From Onchocerca volvulus (Eukaryota; Nematoda; Chromadorea; Rhabditida; Onchocercidae): a stretch of DNA of 64,000 bases. The notes beneath the pieces were generated by a model. That model saw only the letters and a list, made by a program, of their open reading frames with translations, was not told the DNA's origin and ran no database searches. Made by a program: the position numbers and the translations under genes. Positions 1 through 14,078 of the stretch are shown piece after piece (the first letter of the stretch is position 1; each line of letters starts with the position of its first letter). The stretch is taken from the NCBI GenBank assembly GCA_000499405.2, contig HG738138.1, forward strand, positions 16,841,054 to 16,905,053. Direction: 5' to 3'.

Positions 1-2003
1 TGTGTCAATGAATGTATAAACAATTGTTTAACATCTTTGCATCGCAATTTGAATCGTTTTATTGCACTTGTCCAGCTGATTATGAACTCTAATCAACTTA
101 AAGAGTATGTTATAATATTGGGTTGTTCCGGAGATGAACACATGTGACTTAAATTTATCAATTAAAATTTCTATTTTTAGAGAAAATATTTTTCCCGAAA
201 ACAAAGAAGTTGCATGTCTTTCACTGGAACCTGCACTGTCAAATGGTGGTGTGAAGGTGCTAATTAACGAAAATGATGATGAAACTGAACAGAAGGAGGT
301 ATATTTGTTGTATTACAATTTTAATTAATATTTAATAATGTGGACATCGAGAACATAATTTTACTTATACTAGAGATGTTTTATTGCAGCAGCAAAAGAG
401 CAAGAGTACGCGATCAGCTACCGATTTTTGGAAATCCGAAGTATATTTTCTGCGTTTATTTTGTCGTATATTTCTACTGATAGTAAATGATTCTGATTTA
501 TGGTCGAATATAATTTTTAGTTCAATAGAAACTTTTATTGCTTGGCAGATTGTTTTTGGAATGAAGTTTTAGAGCTCTTTGGGAAATTCATGATATATAT
601 TTGGCTTATTTTTGCAGATGGAATCAGCAACGAAAAGGATTATTGAACTAGAAAAGGAAAAAGAACGGATCATTGTGAATTATGAACTTCTGAAAACGAA
701 GCTTGAGTCAGTAAAGTGTTTTAATCCCTGTGTACCATAGTATAACTTAAACTAGCTTATTGCGCAAACATTTTGCAGCTTTTATTTCGGGCATATTATA
801 AGTAGTCCTTAGTTCATTTCTTTCTTTACAGATTAAGATATCCATTAGGGAACTACTTAAAACAATTATTATGATGAACAAAATCTTGCACTTCATAAAT
901 ACTCTGAGGTAATCAATGCAAATCGATAACTGGTATGGCTTTTCTTTGAAACACCTAATTTTTTAGATCGCTGGAATCCGGAATTGATATATCAGAATTT
1001 CCTTGTAAAGATGCTGAGGTGATTTGTTCATATTTCGAAGAACGAATTGGTGATTTACATGCTGATATTCAGCATATTCGTAGTCGAGCTTTCTATTATA
1101 AGCATGAAGTTTGTTATATCTACTTCAAATCTTTGTTATTCTCTTCATTTTTGCATATTTCGTCCCACAGTCATGTCTTTTGATTCGCTTATCAGTGCAT
1201 CTGTGTTTTTGGCAAGAATAAGAAGTTAAGAAAAACGCGGAATCTATTTCAGTGCAAAGATTTGCTCAAATTAGCCAAACTGTCAAAGCAAGAGAGTGAA
1301 ACGCTACGCGAGGAACTAAGTCGTGTAACTGCCAGGGAATTAGCACTGAAGGTTATTTTTAACTGGTAGAATAATGATTATTGGATCTTTCACTGGATTT
1401 GAAGTGTTTTGGAGAACAAGTTTTAAAATTCGGATAAAAATAGAATGGTTCAGGAAGAGTTGGAAATGACAAGAAAAAGCTATGAAATGCAACTACAAAA
1501 TTTACATGAACATGTTGCCAATCTGAATACCCGACTAGACGAGCAGTCGAAAGCTTTGAATTCTTTCAAAGATGTGTTCAATGGAGTAACCTCAACCAAG
1601 CAGGTTTGTGCTAGGTTAAATTATATTTAATGCTCGTTAGATCGCGGAGGTTCTTTTACTTATAATTTGATTATACGAAAAGTCTGAAAAAAGGAGTCAA
1701 GAAAAACATCTCTAATAACCATTCATTAATATTATATTTGGAAATCATGGAAAAAAAAGCTAAAATTTCATCAGCATATTATGATAATCATTAATATGTT
1801 ATTATAATCAACAAAAAAAGATGTAGAATTGCTCCAGTAATCCTTTTTTAATTTGTCGCAAATCTTTTTCTTTTTTTTTTTTCGGATATCTGTCTTATGC
1901 ATTAAATAGATCAAATCTTATTTTAAAGGAAAAATCTTTTAGACAACTGTTTTTTAATCTTGCTTTTCCTTTTCAGAATTCTCGAAAACCGCTTTTGAAA
2001 TGA
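1..2003 (+). CDS. PPP1R21: PPP1R21 (FERRY complex subunit) orthologue, 3' part
   Basis: Exons <1-104, 181-298, 390-440, 618-710, 832-908, 967-1108, 1253-1351, 1454-1603 and 1977-2003 join in phase and end at TGA 2001-2003, giving 286 visible residues, the C-terminal third of the family length (human is about 780 aa). The start lies off the window to the left. The product is coiled-coil rich. The exon 1454-1603 motif EELEMTRKSYEMQL and the short basic tail NSRKPLLK match the C-terminus of vertebrate PPP1R21, which has EEL-x-TTKRSYEDQL and a basic end. The exon at 967 encodes a stretch like the family's YFKHRVDEL region. PPP1R21 is known as a subunit of the FERRY Rab5-effector complex, which links early endosomes to mRNA and ribosomes. 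For exon 1454 the upstream acceptor at 1443 breaks phase, and CAG at 1451-1453 restores it. The family assignment comes from recalled motifs, not a search. Confidence 0.8.
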
Positions 2004-3402
2004 AGAATATTTGGTGAAGCAAATTGACAGTTAGTGCCTGTATATGTATACATTTAGAAGAAATTTGATCGGAAATTTTCCTAACATTAAATCTTATATG
2101 TAGGATGTAAGTATCGTTTGCTCTTTTTCCCTTTTTTGAAGGAATTATGCAAAATTCTACACGCGAATTTAATTTAATTCAGGAAAGCAGAAATGCGAAA
2201 TCGTCTGGAATTGCTGCTGAAGGGAAGAAAATATAGGGAATGATAGTGATCCTTCCCAGTTCAACTCAGTCTCATTCAGTCAATTTTATCTCTGAAAACA
2301 GTAGGATAATGGGCGTAAATAAAAATATAAGTGAAGCAAAGATAATGAAATAAATTGTTGGGTCTCTAACCGACCTTTGTGAATGTATTTTCTGCTATAA
2401 AACATGCTTCGTTAAGTGCTTTGATTTCTTTTACTTATCATGGTAACATCTTTATTCACTTTTAGTTTACCTCCCTTTTTCTATTTTTTGTTATGACAAA
2501 TTGTTAATTACCCCTCGATATTTTTTCATTTTTCCTTAGTGCACTTCTTTCGATTTGAAAATTTGATCACTTTTTCGGGTAACCTTTCGTCGTATATTTG
2601 TTCATCTTTTTCTAATTCTCCAAAGTTGCATTTATTAACATTTTGCGATAAAAATTTGAAATTTCTTTCGGAGAGATTGAATTGCTCATGTTATGCATAC
2701 AAAGCAAAACTATTGTTTAAAATATTTCAGATTGTAATTCATTAATTTTTTTCTTAAAGAACGAAATATTCTGCACCTTCAACGTATTTATGCATTACAA
2801 AAGAAAAGTTTTAATGTAAGCTGTGGTTATCGCATTAATCCACTTAATGAATATCAATTTGGAACATAAGGATTTGGTAATCATTTATTTGTTCTATAAA
2901 AAGACAATGGAGATTGTGAATTTTCTGCACTTTTTTTTTCCGGATTTTACTAAGGGATCCCTCTATTTGGCGTATTTCCGGATCCTGGCTAGATATTTTC
3001 AGATGTTTTACTATTGATAACCCAGATATTTCCATATGTTTTACTACTGATAAGATTTTAATAATTCTTTTTATGATACTAAGAAGAAGTGGGTAATTTA
3101 TTATTGTATCAATCCTTGTTTTCGTTTTACTTATAGCTTAGCTAGTAATAATGAAAATAAATAGTTAAAAGGTTAAAAAATGGTTGTCATCATGGACCTT
3201 TTGGCAGAAGTTGATGATGGTTAACTCTGTTGTTTATGCAATTGCATCACTGATATCGATGATTTGATAAAATTTTAGTTTTTTGTAGTTTCTTTGTAAT
3301 CTGAACATCCGTATCTTAATAAGGAGCGTTAATTGTAATTTGTTGCGTTAATTTCGGTATTTTAATTTGAGATTTGCTTTTCTGATATTCCATAATATTT
3401 TA
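2004..3402. other. Intergenic: PPP1R21 3' UTR, SNAPC4 upstream region
   Basis: No coding exon was found. AATAAA hexamers at 2318-2323 and 2349-2354 are the likely poly(A) signals of the PPP1R21 transcript. The rest is AT-rich with short T tracts. Short open frames on both strands lack splice signals and family resemblance. Confidence 0.6.
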
Positions 3403-3405
3403 GAC
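3393..3405 (+). promoter_or_regulatory. Candidate SL trans-splice acceptor of SNAPC4
   Basis: An AT-rich tract ending in ATTTTAG lies two bases upstream of ATG 3406. No upstream exon ending in a matching donor is evident. In nematodes this arrangement often marks addition of a spliced leader. This is inference; a cDNA 5' end would settle it. Confidence 0.45.
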
Positions 3406-6400
3406 ATGGATGAGTTGACGGACGGAACGGTCATGCCGAATTTGACATTAAATATTCAGAAAGATAAAAGAATTTGTACAGTGAATGCCAATGAAGATAT
3501 AAATGTAGATGATAGTCAACCTGGTCCTAGTCGACGAGAACAAATAAACAAGTTGTCGGAAACTGGCGAGTAGTATTGGTTGCAATTTTCCTTATCAAGA
3601 TTTTCCACCTAATTATTTTGATCATCAAGAGATGATGAAGACGTTAGATTTGTTAGCTTCGAGAACAGAAATCATTTGGGAATTATAGATAAACAAGCTG
3701 TTTATAGAAGAAAATATAAGATGCAAATAATGCATAGGCATGATATCCGAAATCATACCTTTATCAAGGAGAAAATAAACCAAATTAATCGTAATAGTTA
3801 ATGCTAAATTGAAGGATTTATTTTTCAGTGGATGATGATTTGGATTTGGTGCTTGCAGAAATGGAAGAAAATAATACGTTGCAATTGAACAATTCGGTAA
3901 ATTATTTTGGATAAATATTCGGTCGCATTTTTTGATATAAACTATTTGTCTGATATTATCGCTACCATAGTATTCTTCCGATGGACTTGTTCATATATAT
4001 GTACTTATTTATTTGACCATGATTTATTTGTTTTGCAATCAAAATTCCTGTTAAAGATTGAACGTTATACGGTGATATTTGAAATGATATTCGAATTTTT
4101 ACTAAAATTCGGGACATATGAATGAATAATTGCATCGACATGAAACATATAACAAAGCTTTTAGGTTGTCAGCACTGGAAATGATCTACCCGTTACTGTA
4201 GATGAGCTAAATACTCTGTTGGCAATCAATGAAGCATTTAATGAAACTTTAGTGAATCTGATCCGACGTGTTACATTAGCTGTATCTAAGAATCGCGAAG
4301 CGCAAGTAAATTTATTTTGAATCTTCTGAAATATCTGACTTCTTCATGCATTAATTTTTTTACTATTGGAAATCTTTTTGCAGAAATTGTTAAAAGCTAA
4401 GTTACGGCAAACAGCAGAGCGTGGATTACGAATTAATGTAAAGAAAGTGCCGGTTTCGCGGTTTTTGTTTCCATATTTTCGGGATTCTCATGAAATGGTA
4501 AACAAATTCTAAAATATGTAGAAAAAAAAAAAAAAAATGTCATCGCTAAGACATTTAGTAACTAACAAATGAGTTGTTTATTGTTCCATCAGGAGAAAAA
4601 CGAATGCTAAGTTACGGTATAAGAGCGTGGCTTACGAATTAATATGTAGAAAATGCCTTTTTTTTTTTTTTTTTCTTTAACTACAGATGATTTAAGTCTC
4701 TCGCATATGCTTTTATTTTGCTTTACGGCAAGGCAAATAATAACTTATATTCTTATTAATTAATAGTTAATATTTGGAAGATCTAGAATTTCAAATTAAG
4801 ATTTGAAATATTCAAATTTGAAGGAACCACCAAAGAATGAAGAATATGAGCTAAAAGTTTTTCGTCGAGAATACGATCCTTTGGTAAAGGAAGAAAAGAA
4901 ATGTACGCATTTGATTGCATCTATCGGAACAATTTATCTCATTACTATTTATTTAAATTGCCGAACAGGAAAGGTTTTAGAAATGTTAAATAATGCAAAA
5001 ACGTTAGCTTTCCATGTAGTATACTGTTATTTAATTTTAGGGTCAATGAAGGAATGTCAACTATTGGCAAATGCGGTGCGGAAATCTTTAGTCGAAATTC
5101 GTATTCAACCTTTTATTCAGAGGTCATTTTCTATGATAATCATTGGAATGATTACTCATTACTTGGTCATTGACTTTTTATGAAAACATAAGAAAAGGCA
5201 TATTGAAAATCAAGTCCATTTTTTCATCCATTCATTAATTTATTGATTTAGAATATTCTCGTCGAGATGATAGTCTGATTAAGAGATGAACTGAGCAGAT
5301 ATTTTCGCCACTTTCATGAAACGAATTTTAGTTATAACAGCTTTCTAATGTTTTCTGTTGAAGGAAAGAAATGTTTATGGAGAAAATTCGTGCCGCTGGG
5401 CAGGAGACGTCAGCGGAACAAATAGCTGATTGGAATAGTACTATTACTGAGCTAGAACGTTTGGTCGCATATCACAAGTAAGCTTTATGCGACTGAAAAT
5501 TTTTGAATGATGATGAAATAGTGTTATATTATTTGAATTTTAAATGGTGATTGATGGAGATAGTATTGATTGGTTTTCCAGTGATGACTGAATGGTGATT
5601 GAATCGTTCTTTTTTTCTTTTTCTCTTTTTTTTTTTTTTTTCGCTTTTTCTTTAATACAATTATTTATTTTCAGAAATCTGCCAGGAAACGAGGTACTAA
5701 TGAATGATTATTCTGAAGTGGATTGGGCGAAGATTGCGAAAGTTGATGTAAGACATTTAATTTGTTGCAGTTTGGTTATCGGGGAGAAAATGCTAGATGT
5801 TTGTATTTATTCATTCAATTTTTTAGTAATGAAATAATTTCCGCAGAAAATGGATATAAGTGAATTTCCTGAAATAGGATCAGGTTTCGGTGTGGAATTA
5901 TTGCTTTTGATTTATTAGTTGAATTTTCATGTGTTTAATCTATAAATTCTTTATATATGGATTTGAATATTTGGATTGATTATTTATTAGTTTCTCGGAA
6001 ATCGAACGCCAGAACAGCTACGACTGAAATGGATCAATGAACAATGTCCGCGATGGTCAAAGGAACCTTGGTCTTCTCATGAAATACAGTGTCTGAAGGA
6101 CTGTGCAGGGCGATGGAATAATTGGAATGTAATCGCTGAACGATTAGGCACAAATCGTACAGCTTTTCAATGTTTCGTAAAATTCAGAAGTGAATTGGAT
6201 ATTGATAATGTTGGACGGTTCGTTTCATTATTTGATTATCTTTGATGTTACCAATGGAAAAATCTGAACTAGATAGCAGTGTAAAGATTGAAAGTGGGGG
6301 GAGCTGGGACTTCTTTAGTGGTCTGCACTGTAATAATATTATAAGCAAGTTTCTTGGAATGTAATCGAAATTGAAGAAGTTTTGTACAATAAAATTGGAC

Positions 6401-9400
6401 AGTTTCATAAGTCGAGACAATAACGATTATATCAAATTGGTTGTCCAAGAATCAGAACTTCCTCAATTTCACATTTGAATCAGACATGCTTAAATATTTT
6501 TAAGCATTAATAATTCCTTACTACTGCTTTCGATCTTACCAAGTTTTTGTTATGAAGTAATGTGCCAAAGATGTTTTTGAAATGTCTGCAGAAAAAATTG
6601 AACCTCTCAAAATTGCTTAGGAAATACCAGTTGAATCATTCAAAGTGTTATATAACCTGAATTAATTTTTTCCTTTCATTTGATGGATTATTTCAGGTCA
6701 TGGACAAAGGAGGAGGATGCGCAGTTGATGACTTTGTCTCACTGCATGCAGGTGAACGGTAAAATGAATTGGGAGAAAAGTAAGCAGCTGAATTTCGATT
6801 ATTTTTTTTGTCAAAATAATCTTGAAATGATTAACTTTTAAATGAAGAACCTTGGATTTTTATTTTAGTTGCTCACTACATGGAGGAAAGATCACGTCAG
6901 CAATGCACAATTCGATATAGACGAGCGCTTGATACCGATATCAAATTTGGTCGATGGGATGCAAGTGAGGATGTGGTAAGCAAAAGAATACATTTTCAGT
7001 GCTTTCTCTTAACTACTTCTTGTACACAGTGTCTGAAATTTCTGATTTTCTCCGTGTGCTGTACTTTCTTGAAATTCAGAAATTCAGAATATTATTTTAA
7101 AATACACTGAAGACATCTTGAAATTTAAACTGGAATTTTAAAACTGATGCTTAAAGTTTATGAATTGCAGCTTTTAACATGCTCCGTAAGTCGATTTGGA
7201 ACAAAAGACTGGATAAAGGTAGCATCGTGTGTTCCAGGAAGAAGCGATTCGCAATGTCGTGATAGGTTTACTATTTCTTCCTTGAAAAAAATCGTGAACT
7301 TGGATTAAGAATTAATTTTGAATTTGTATTAATTGTATTTTAGGTGGGTAAATGTATTGGATAAAAGTATAAAGGCGGAGCCATGGTCAGTGGATGAGGA
7401 TGAAAAATTAATTGAGGGAGTAAAGATTTTTGGAAAAGGTTGGTGGAATATTGGTACAGATATAATTTTCTTCCAAATTTATTTTTATGATTTGTATGGA
7501 AAAGAGCAGGTGTCAAAATTAGCATACTTTTTTTCTAGTTTTTTTCAGGTGAATGGTCAAGAATTTCAACAATGCTCCCAGGTCGTTCTGCTTCTCATTG
7601 CAAGTCACGCTTTCGGTCACTTCTTACAGCAAAAGTCAAGGTTTTATTTTTTTTCTCAGTAATATCGCTTTTTTAAATTCTATTTTGTCATTTTTTGACA
7701 GTCATGTATTAGTATTTTATTTATTTTAACTGACTTCGATTTCGATTTTATTTCATTAGCTTCATTTTTTTTTTTTTTTTTTTTTGTTTTTAGCTGGCTT
7801 CGAAGTGTCGCACATATCCATTGAGACGTTTCAGTTGGAAAGGCAAGCGTCGTCGACAGGAAGTAATTTGTGCTTAGTTCAACTGATGAAAAGATATATA
7901 TATATAATATTTAACCCGATCGAAATTTAGTTTTTAATGAAGGTTTAATTGGCTTGAGCTCTATTCAAACATATTGTGATTTTATTACAAACTTTTCAGT
8001 AAATGCATTATTTAGGTTGAAGCAACGTTCCGAAAGTTGTTAGCAGCTGATGGTAAAGGAAGTCTGGCGGAACAGGTTATGAATTCATTTGATATGGTAA
8101 TTTTTTTTATTGACAGTTTTTTATGGAAAAATTATTTTTAATCTGGATTAACCACAATGAATTCGGCGTTATGAGCCTCTAATGTATCCTAGATTTAAAC
8201 TGTGATATGCTCCACTAACATTCAGTATTCTATAAACAATAATTGCGTAGCTCTGGTACACTGAATTTATTTCCAAAAGAGCTTATCGTGTAGTTAATAA
8301 TGAAAAATAGGACCATTTAACAAAAATTGTCACTTACAGTTTATATCTGGCTGAAGATTATTTCAGGAACGAATTTTTCAGTTTTTTTTTTTTTAATCTT
8401 TAGGAGAGAAACTGATGTTTTTTGATTTTTCTAAGAAATCTCTCGAGCTTTTTCAGCGGGCATTAAGTGTCGATGAAATGGAGGCGTTATCTGCGATGGC
8501 ACCTGAACATAGAATAATAGTAATGCAATTCCTGAATGAAGTTCGTGAAAAACGTTTGGAAAATGAAATGAAGGATGACCAGTCAGTTTGGGAATTGCTG
8601 AATGATAAGTTGCAATTCAATACTAGGTGAGAATTACTGAGAATAACTAAACTAAAACCAAGAAAATGAAACCATTCTGCCAATGCCACACTAGTCTAGG
8701 AAGAATAGCACGAGATTTTAATACAGGACAAACAAATAAGATGATTAGTAATGAAAAACTGTAGGTTTTCCAATATAGGTAAACATAACCAACACTTGAT
8801 TTTTGTAAACTTTATTTTTATATGTGTCTTTATTTATAAGTATGCTTTTTTGCATCAAAAAACTCGATTTGCAGAAGTTAAAGACAGTAAGATTCCTATC
8901 AATTTTTTCATTACTATATTTCTTTAGCTATTTGGATAGTTCAACGCAGAGTGCTTTGCTGAAGTATTACAAAAAATTTCTCGGCGGAAGTGCTAACGAG
9001 CTTTTAAGTCGTCATGAAAAAAATGAATTCGATACGAAATGCAAAGTGTTGCAAGAAACTGATTCGGAGGTTGCTCAATTTTTTTTTTTTTTTTCATCAA
9101 CAGTGACAACGTCACCAGAAATCACATCAAGGATAATTCCATTAATTTTGTCTACTTTCTATGATAATGTGTTTGCATGTCGAACATTGCTTGCTGGAAA
9201 CTTAAGTTGTTAAACTATTTCTGATATAATTATTAGCTTGAAGCTTGTAATCTCAGCAAGCAAAATTATTGTGCATTCTTGCTTGAGGATTTCAAGTATT
9301 TATTCTGTTGTGCTTTAATATAAACTGAAGTCTTATCTTTTTTCTTCATTAGTATCGAACTTCGATTGTGTAATCGTGCAAGTCATGTAATATTAATTAA

Positions 9401-12219
9401 TTTTCCAGGATTGTTTCATTTATCTTTGGATAGATAATTTCAACAAAACCTCTCTAATTCAAAATTATTTGTAGGCTGCAAAAGATCACGTCATTAATGG
9501 GCTATGTGATTTAATTGAACGAAGCGACAATTCGCAGTGTTGCATACACCAAAAGAAACTTACCAGAAGTCAAGTTATTGATGAAGTTGGCCGATACCTT
9601 AATTCAGTTAGTCTATTCTTAGTTTTAGTTTTGTGCAAAAAGTCACTTGCTTGAGGCACTTTATTTTGAATTTTTTTTTTTCTTCAACGAATATAAAGGG
9701 ATCCTATTTTCATTCATGAAATCTTTTCTATCCGGTTTTAGTGCAATTTTTTTAGGTCCTTATCGGTGATGTTAATAAAGCTGTGTCTTGTGGCACTAAG
9801 GCTTTTGCTTTACCACCATGCACTGGATCATTGCATTTATACGAAAATATTCAGGTGCGTTATTTACTGAGAGAGAAGGACATGTCGCATAATTCAAAAG
9901 TATAGTAGCTGAAATATTCAGTAATTAATTAACATATCTGGTCATATATCTAATTATTTATAATCATTTCACCTTTGTTTCTGATCTCTTGAGTTGTGTA
10001 CAAAACTTCTAGCTCTTGAATATCAGCGCCTATAAAAATAAATCTTTTTTCGAGTAATTGTAACGGTCAAGATTAAAAATATCTTTCTTGAATTTAAAAA
10101 AAGAAATATGACGATAATTTTGAAAGCTTTTCGTTGCATAACTTAAATATCTAATATATATTGAAATCTTCATACCGAACTTGGGATTATGGCTGACTGC
10201 ATAATTTGATGGCAAAAGTTTTGATAATGATTCCATAGTTTGCCGAAAATTCTGTCTAAGACGGGCTGTACTGATATTGACATCTAAAAATTCCCTGGTA
10301 TGTTGGTGAGGTTCAGCGTTATTCTTTGAATAGTGTAAATATCCAATTATTCAAATTTTCGATCCATTCAAAGCGGTTCATTCCTTCAAAGTGGTATATA
10401 AACATAGCCGAGCATCACTTTTCCAAGAATTGGTATGATGTTGATCTTTTGATTATTTCTTACTGATTTACACGCTGATTTGATTCCTAGTTAAACAAAA
10501 GCTATGATTACAGCAGCAAATTCATTTATTACGAGAATCTGCTGGAGAACTCTTTGAACCACTTGTTTCGGTATGTTTTTTCGCTATCTTCCTTCCGTTT
10601 TCTCTATCGAATTTTATTCATGCCTCAAAAAAGATATCATTGTTTCAGTGAATCATAGCGACAAAGTTTCAGGATAAGAACAGTAGTATATTTTTGCAAC
10701 TTTCACGGCAAATTACGTTGGATCCTGAATATGTTTTGTTTAAGGTTATTCTTTCTAATGCTTTTATTCTTCTTATTTAGTTGCTAGCTGGCAATTATAG
10801 ATAGCATTCTTTCATAGCTTTTTCAAATGAAGCACTTATTCTTATGATACATTTTAGTCAAAGTTGCGAACGTTACTCTTTTGGCCAATGCTTTTGTATC
10901 GTTCAATAGAGAGTAAAGATTCATTGGAAGAAAGAATATATTTACGTTCAGTTGTTACTACGAAATTATCAGAGCAACAAAAGCAAACTTTGGAAAGCCT
11001 TAAGGAACGACTTCAAGGTCAGCTACGATCTGATATGAATGCTCTAATATTGGAGCAAATAATGGTTCCAGAAAACGACTTTGATGATGACTATACTGCA
11101 GAACTGAGTGTTGGCGAATTTCTGAAGCAACGGATGTATAAGCGGGTGAGTCATTATCAATGCAAAAATTAAATTGGATTGGTTAATTTCTTTTTTTTTT
11201 TTTTTTTTTTTTTTTTGCATTCTGTATCAGTTGAAATGAAGATATTATACTGCGCTACTTCGAATATAAAGTCCATAGATTGACCTCTATTCAGCTGGAT
11301 CAAATTTGATTGAATGTTTAAACGGAACTTTCATGTTTCTTTAGCATATTTTTAGCTTTAAACATGGAAATAAGTTAAATTTCAGCCACGAAGACATATT
11401 ACTGATAAAAAAGTAGGCGAGGAAGACAATCATCAAAAAGGCATTGTTGAACCAGATCCATCGGAAATCACTGAAATTATGAGTCATCGTATCGATGACT
11501 GTATTGAATCAGTTTGTATTGCTGTTCAGAAAATATATGAACGTGATTTTGTGGTAAATTTCAAGATTTACACTAGAATAGTTGGTTTTTTATTTTTGTT
11601 GCATATTCTATAACCCGTAAAATATACAAAAAGTTGTAAAATAGAATCATCCTAAAAATGAAAAAGGATAAGGATTATTCTTCTCTATTATTTCAGTCAT
11701 TCATTTTGTGTAATTTAGATTCCTGCCACTTATAAATTGGCTGCGCATCAATTAAGCAAAGACAGTGAGTTTTAATTTAATGCCTTGTTTCGATTAATTT
11801 GTATACTGTTTGAAGTGAACGAAATGTAATTTATCCCGAAATCATATTTAATACTAATCTTAAAGATCATCTGATCAGAATTTATACTGGTCATTTTAGA
11901 CCCTAACACAAATATCATAGAGGAAGCAGTGAAGGATGCACTAGATTCTGTCATCGATGAAATTGCCAGCGGTGGTAAAGTCAATGAAACTGTCAATCTG
12001 TTACCAAAAATGAAAAGGCGGTCGAAGAACGTTGTAGTTGATGGCAACTCTCAGCGGAATGACATTGTTTCAAAAATTCAGCAGCCTGAATCAGTTGTGA
12101 CAAGAACTGATGCGAAAAAGCGAAAGGTAGCCGAGAATGCTCAAAGCAGTAGTGAACAAGTTGACAAGCCAAAAAGAGCTAGGAAACGAACAGGTGCTAA
12201 ATTGCTGAAAAAAAAATGA
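3406..12219 (+). CDS. SNAPC4: SNAPC4 / SNPC-4, Myb-repeat subunit of the snRNA activating protein complex
   Basis: Twenty-six exons give about 1062 aa: 3406-3565, 3829-3896, 4165-4305, 4384-4497, 4824-4902, 5041-5122, 5364-5477, 5675-5747, 5991-6217, 6697-6779, 6869-6975, 7171-7265, 7344-7453, 7549-7640, 7794-7862, 8016-8096, 8457-8626, 8928-9069, 9475-9606, 9756-9854, 10514-10570, 10673-10744, 10858-11145, 11386-11553, 11719-11764, 11900-12219. An acidic N-terminus is followed by a coiled region, then a half repeat (WAKIAKVD, about residue 270) and four Myb/SANT repeats (about 299-520) with spaced Trp and motifs such as PGRSDSQCRDRW and LPGRSASHCKSRF. A basic patch follows, then a C-terminal block with ALPPCTGSLHL that recalls human SNAPC4, and a Lys/Arg-rich tail. 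The family binds the proximal sequence element of snRNA promoters. In C. elegans SNPC-4 also serves piRNA loci, a pathway reported lost in filariae. Exon 1 joins exon 2 in phase only through a GC donor at 3566 or weaker GT sites; this is the least certain junction. Confidence 0.93.
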
Positions 12220-12918
12220 CAAGAAAGAGAAAGGAAAATTTGTTGGGATGTGGAGCGATAAAAGCTGATAATTTCGTCATTGAAGCATCCCGTTTCTTTC
12301 AAGAAATTCGTCACTAAGTGTGTTTGAAAAAGTTTTTGAAATGTTTGAATGTTATCAGTTATGATGTATATTACGGGTGTGAACACAGGCATCCCTTTTA
12401 CATCTTTTTCTCTAGAAAATTCACTGATGTTTATATTCGCGTATGAGTTTCAAAATGTTGTTTTCCATTTCTTACGGGTTTAATTATGTTTTATTATATG
12501 TATTGTTATTCAAAATTTAGTTCCATTGTTAATTTGTTATCTGATATGTTTAGCAGAATGTTTATAAAGCGAGATTTTTCATAAAGAAGAACACTACACT
12601 TAATTTTACCAAGCAAAAAATTGAACGAAATCTTCTAGATTTCAATATTTTTTTTACCAAAGGTTAACGTATCTCCGAAAATTCTAATCTTTTGCTTTCA
12701 TTAATCGGATAAGTTGATAATCGATCAGGTTTTGATACTACTTTCAACATTAATGTGTCGTAAGGAGAATTGTTGGAATTATTTCTGAGGATGCGTATAA
12801 TGGATCATATTAGTTATAAATGAGTAGATCAAATTGATCCAAATTATATGATTATGCAATAATCTCGTAAGCACTTTATGGAAAGAATAATGGAAAGAAT
12901 CACGTAAGCAAGAATCAC

Positions 12919-12962
12919 GATAATGGAAAGAATCACGTAAGCAAATGATTCTTTCCATTATC
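12919..12962. repeat. Perfect 17-bp inverted repeat (hairpin) with flanking copies
   Basis: Arms 12919-12935 (GATAATGGAAAGAATCA) and 12946-12962 are exact reverse complements around a 10-nt loop. The left arm is also repeated directly just upstream (about 12877-12915), and a TA microsatellite starts four bases after the right arm. It looks like the end of a small palindromic element. No coding content. Confidence 0.85.
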
Positions 12963-12965
12963 AAG

Positions 12966-12993
<28 letters not shown>
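12966..12993. repeat. TA dinucleotide microsatellite
   Basis: An uninterrupted (TA)n run next to the right arm of the hairpin at 12946-12962. Confidence 0.9.
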
Positions 12994-12996
<3 letters not shown>

Positions 12997-13852
12997 ATAC
13001 CTGTTAAAGGTATATATAAGTTCATTAGTAAAAATATGTATATTAAATAAAAGTATATCTTGGTTTTTAAATTCACTTCTAACATTGATATATCATTGAT
13101 ATAAAACTATGAATGAATAAGGGTCTAACGAATAATTAAATTTCACCGGATTACGTATTAAACATTATGTCAATACTAAAATTTAAGTTTATACTAAGAA
13201 AATCTCGCATATATTTCCAACTTTAATTTTTTTTTTTTCTGGGAAAATCTTCAATTTTATAATTTAATCTAATTCAAATCGCAACATTTTATAAGCAAAA
13301 CAAATGCATACGTTTGAAAAAATATTTGATTTGTTAAAAAGTAAGTAAAGAATAAGTGTCACCTTCATATGTACATAATCCTCCTTTGTGCCACCGTACC
13401 AAAACTTTTTATTTCTTACTGCTATATAATTTTAGCTAACTAACTTGTGAAGTTTGCTTAAATACGGTTTGTTTGCTTTGCTTCAATGAAAATTGCCTGC
13501 CTATAAATTTTCTATTCGTTCATTTCAAAGGAAGAATTTTTCGTTTTTTTTTTTTTTTTTTTTTTATTCGATTGTAATTCCTACCTAAACTTAATTCTCG
13601 TTTAGATAGATGAGTTCACGGAAATACTTTTAAAATAAATTGCTATTTTTTATGATTAAATAAAATCTAATTATGCACTGAAATTGGTCATAGCTAGTTA
13701 TTTAAATCTGTTTTTTCGTATTTTAAATGTCCTAAATATCATTAAAGATAACTTTGAAATGACCACAAATAATCTTCATCGATTGGAGTATACATTAGAT
13801 TTGCATTTATAATTTAAAAAGTTAACAGAGATCGCTCGATTATGTTTGAGAA

Positions 13853-14078
13853 TCTATATAAATAAAAATGTAAATGCTCCTTGTTACCGACCTTAAATCT
13901 CCGAAAGTTCTTCATCGATTGCTTTGAAATTTCGACACAATATTGCATTGGTATAGGAGCGTGTTTTTATATAAAGATACCTATTTTTTTTTGTCTGACA
14001 CACCTGTGACAGGTAAAAGTAAGTGAGCAGACATTTTTATTTATATAGACTATTTTCGCGTGGCCGGGTACAGCTAGT
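13853..14078 (+). mobile_element. Short non-autonomous Helitron/Helentron-like element
   Basis: It starts TCTATATAAATAAAAATG and ends GGCCGGGTACAGCTAGT, matching the general pattern of Helentron-type ends seen in many animals. The interior (AAGTTCTTCATCGATTGC, then a CACCTGTGACAGG-like block near 13998) recurs, diverged, in the Helitron relic at 43.2-45.8 kb, which supports a shared family. No coding capacity. Confidence 0.7.

Noticed and set aside
5847..5890. Possible extra SNAPC4 exon (KMDISEFPEIGS) after CCGCAG
   Set aside because: Joining 5747 directly to 5991 keeps phase and matches the human spacing between the Trp-Glu half repeat and the next block, while this piece would break the frame.
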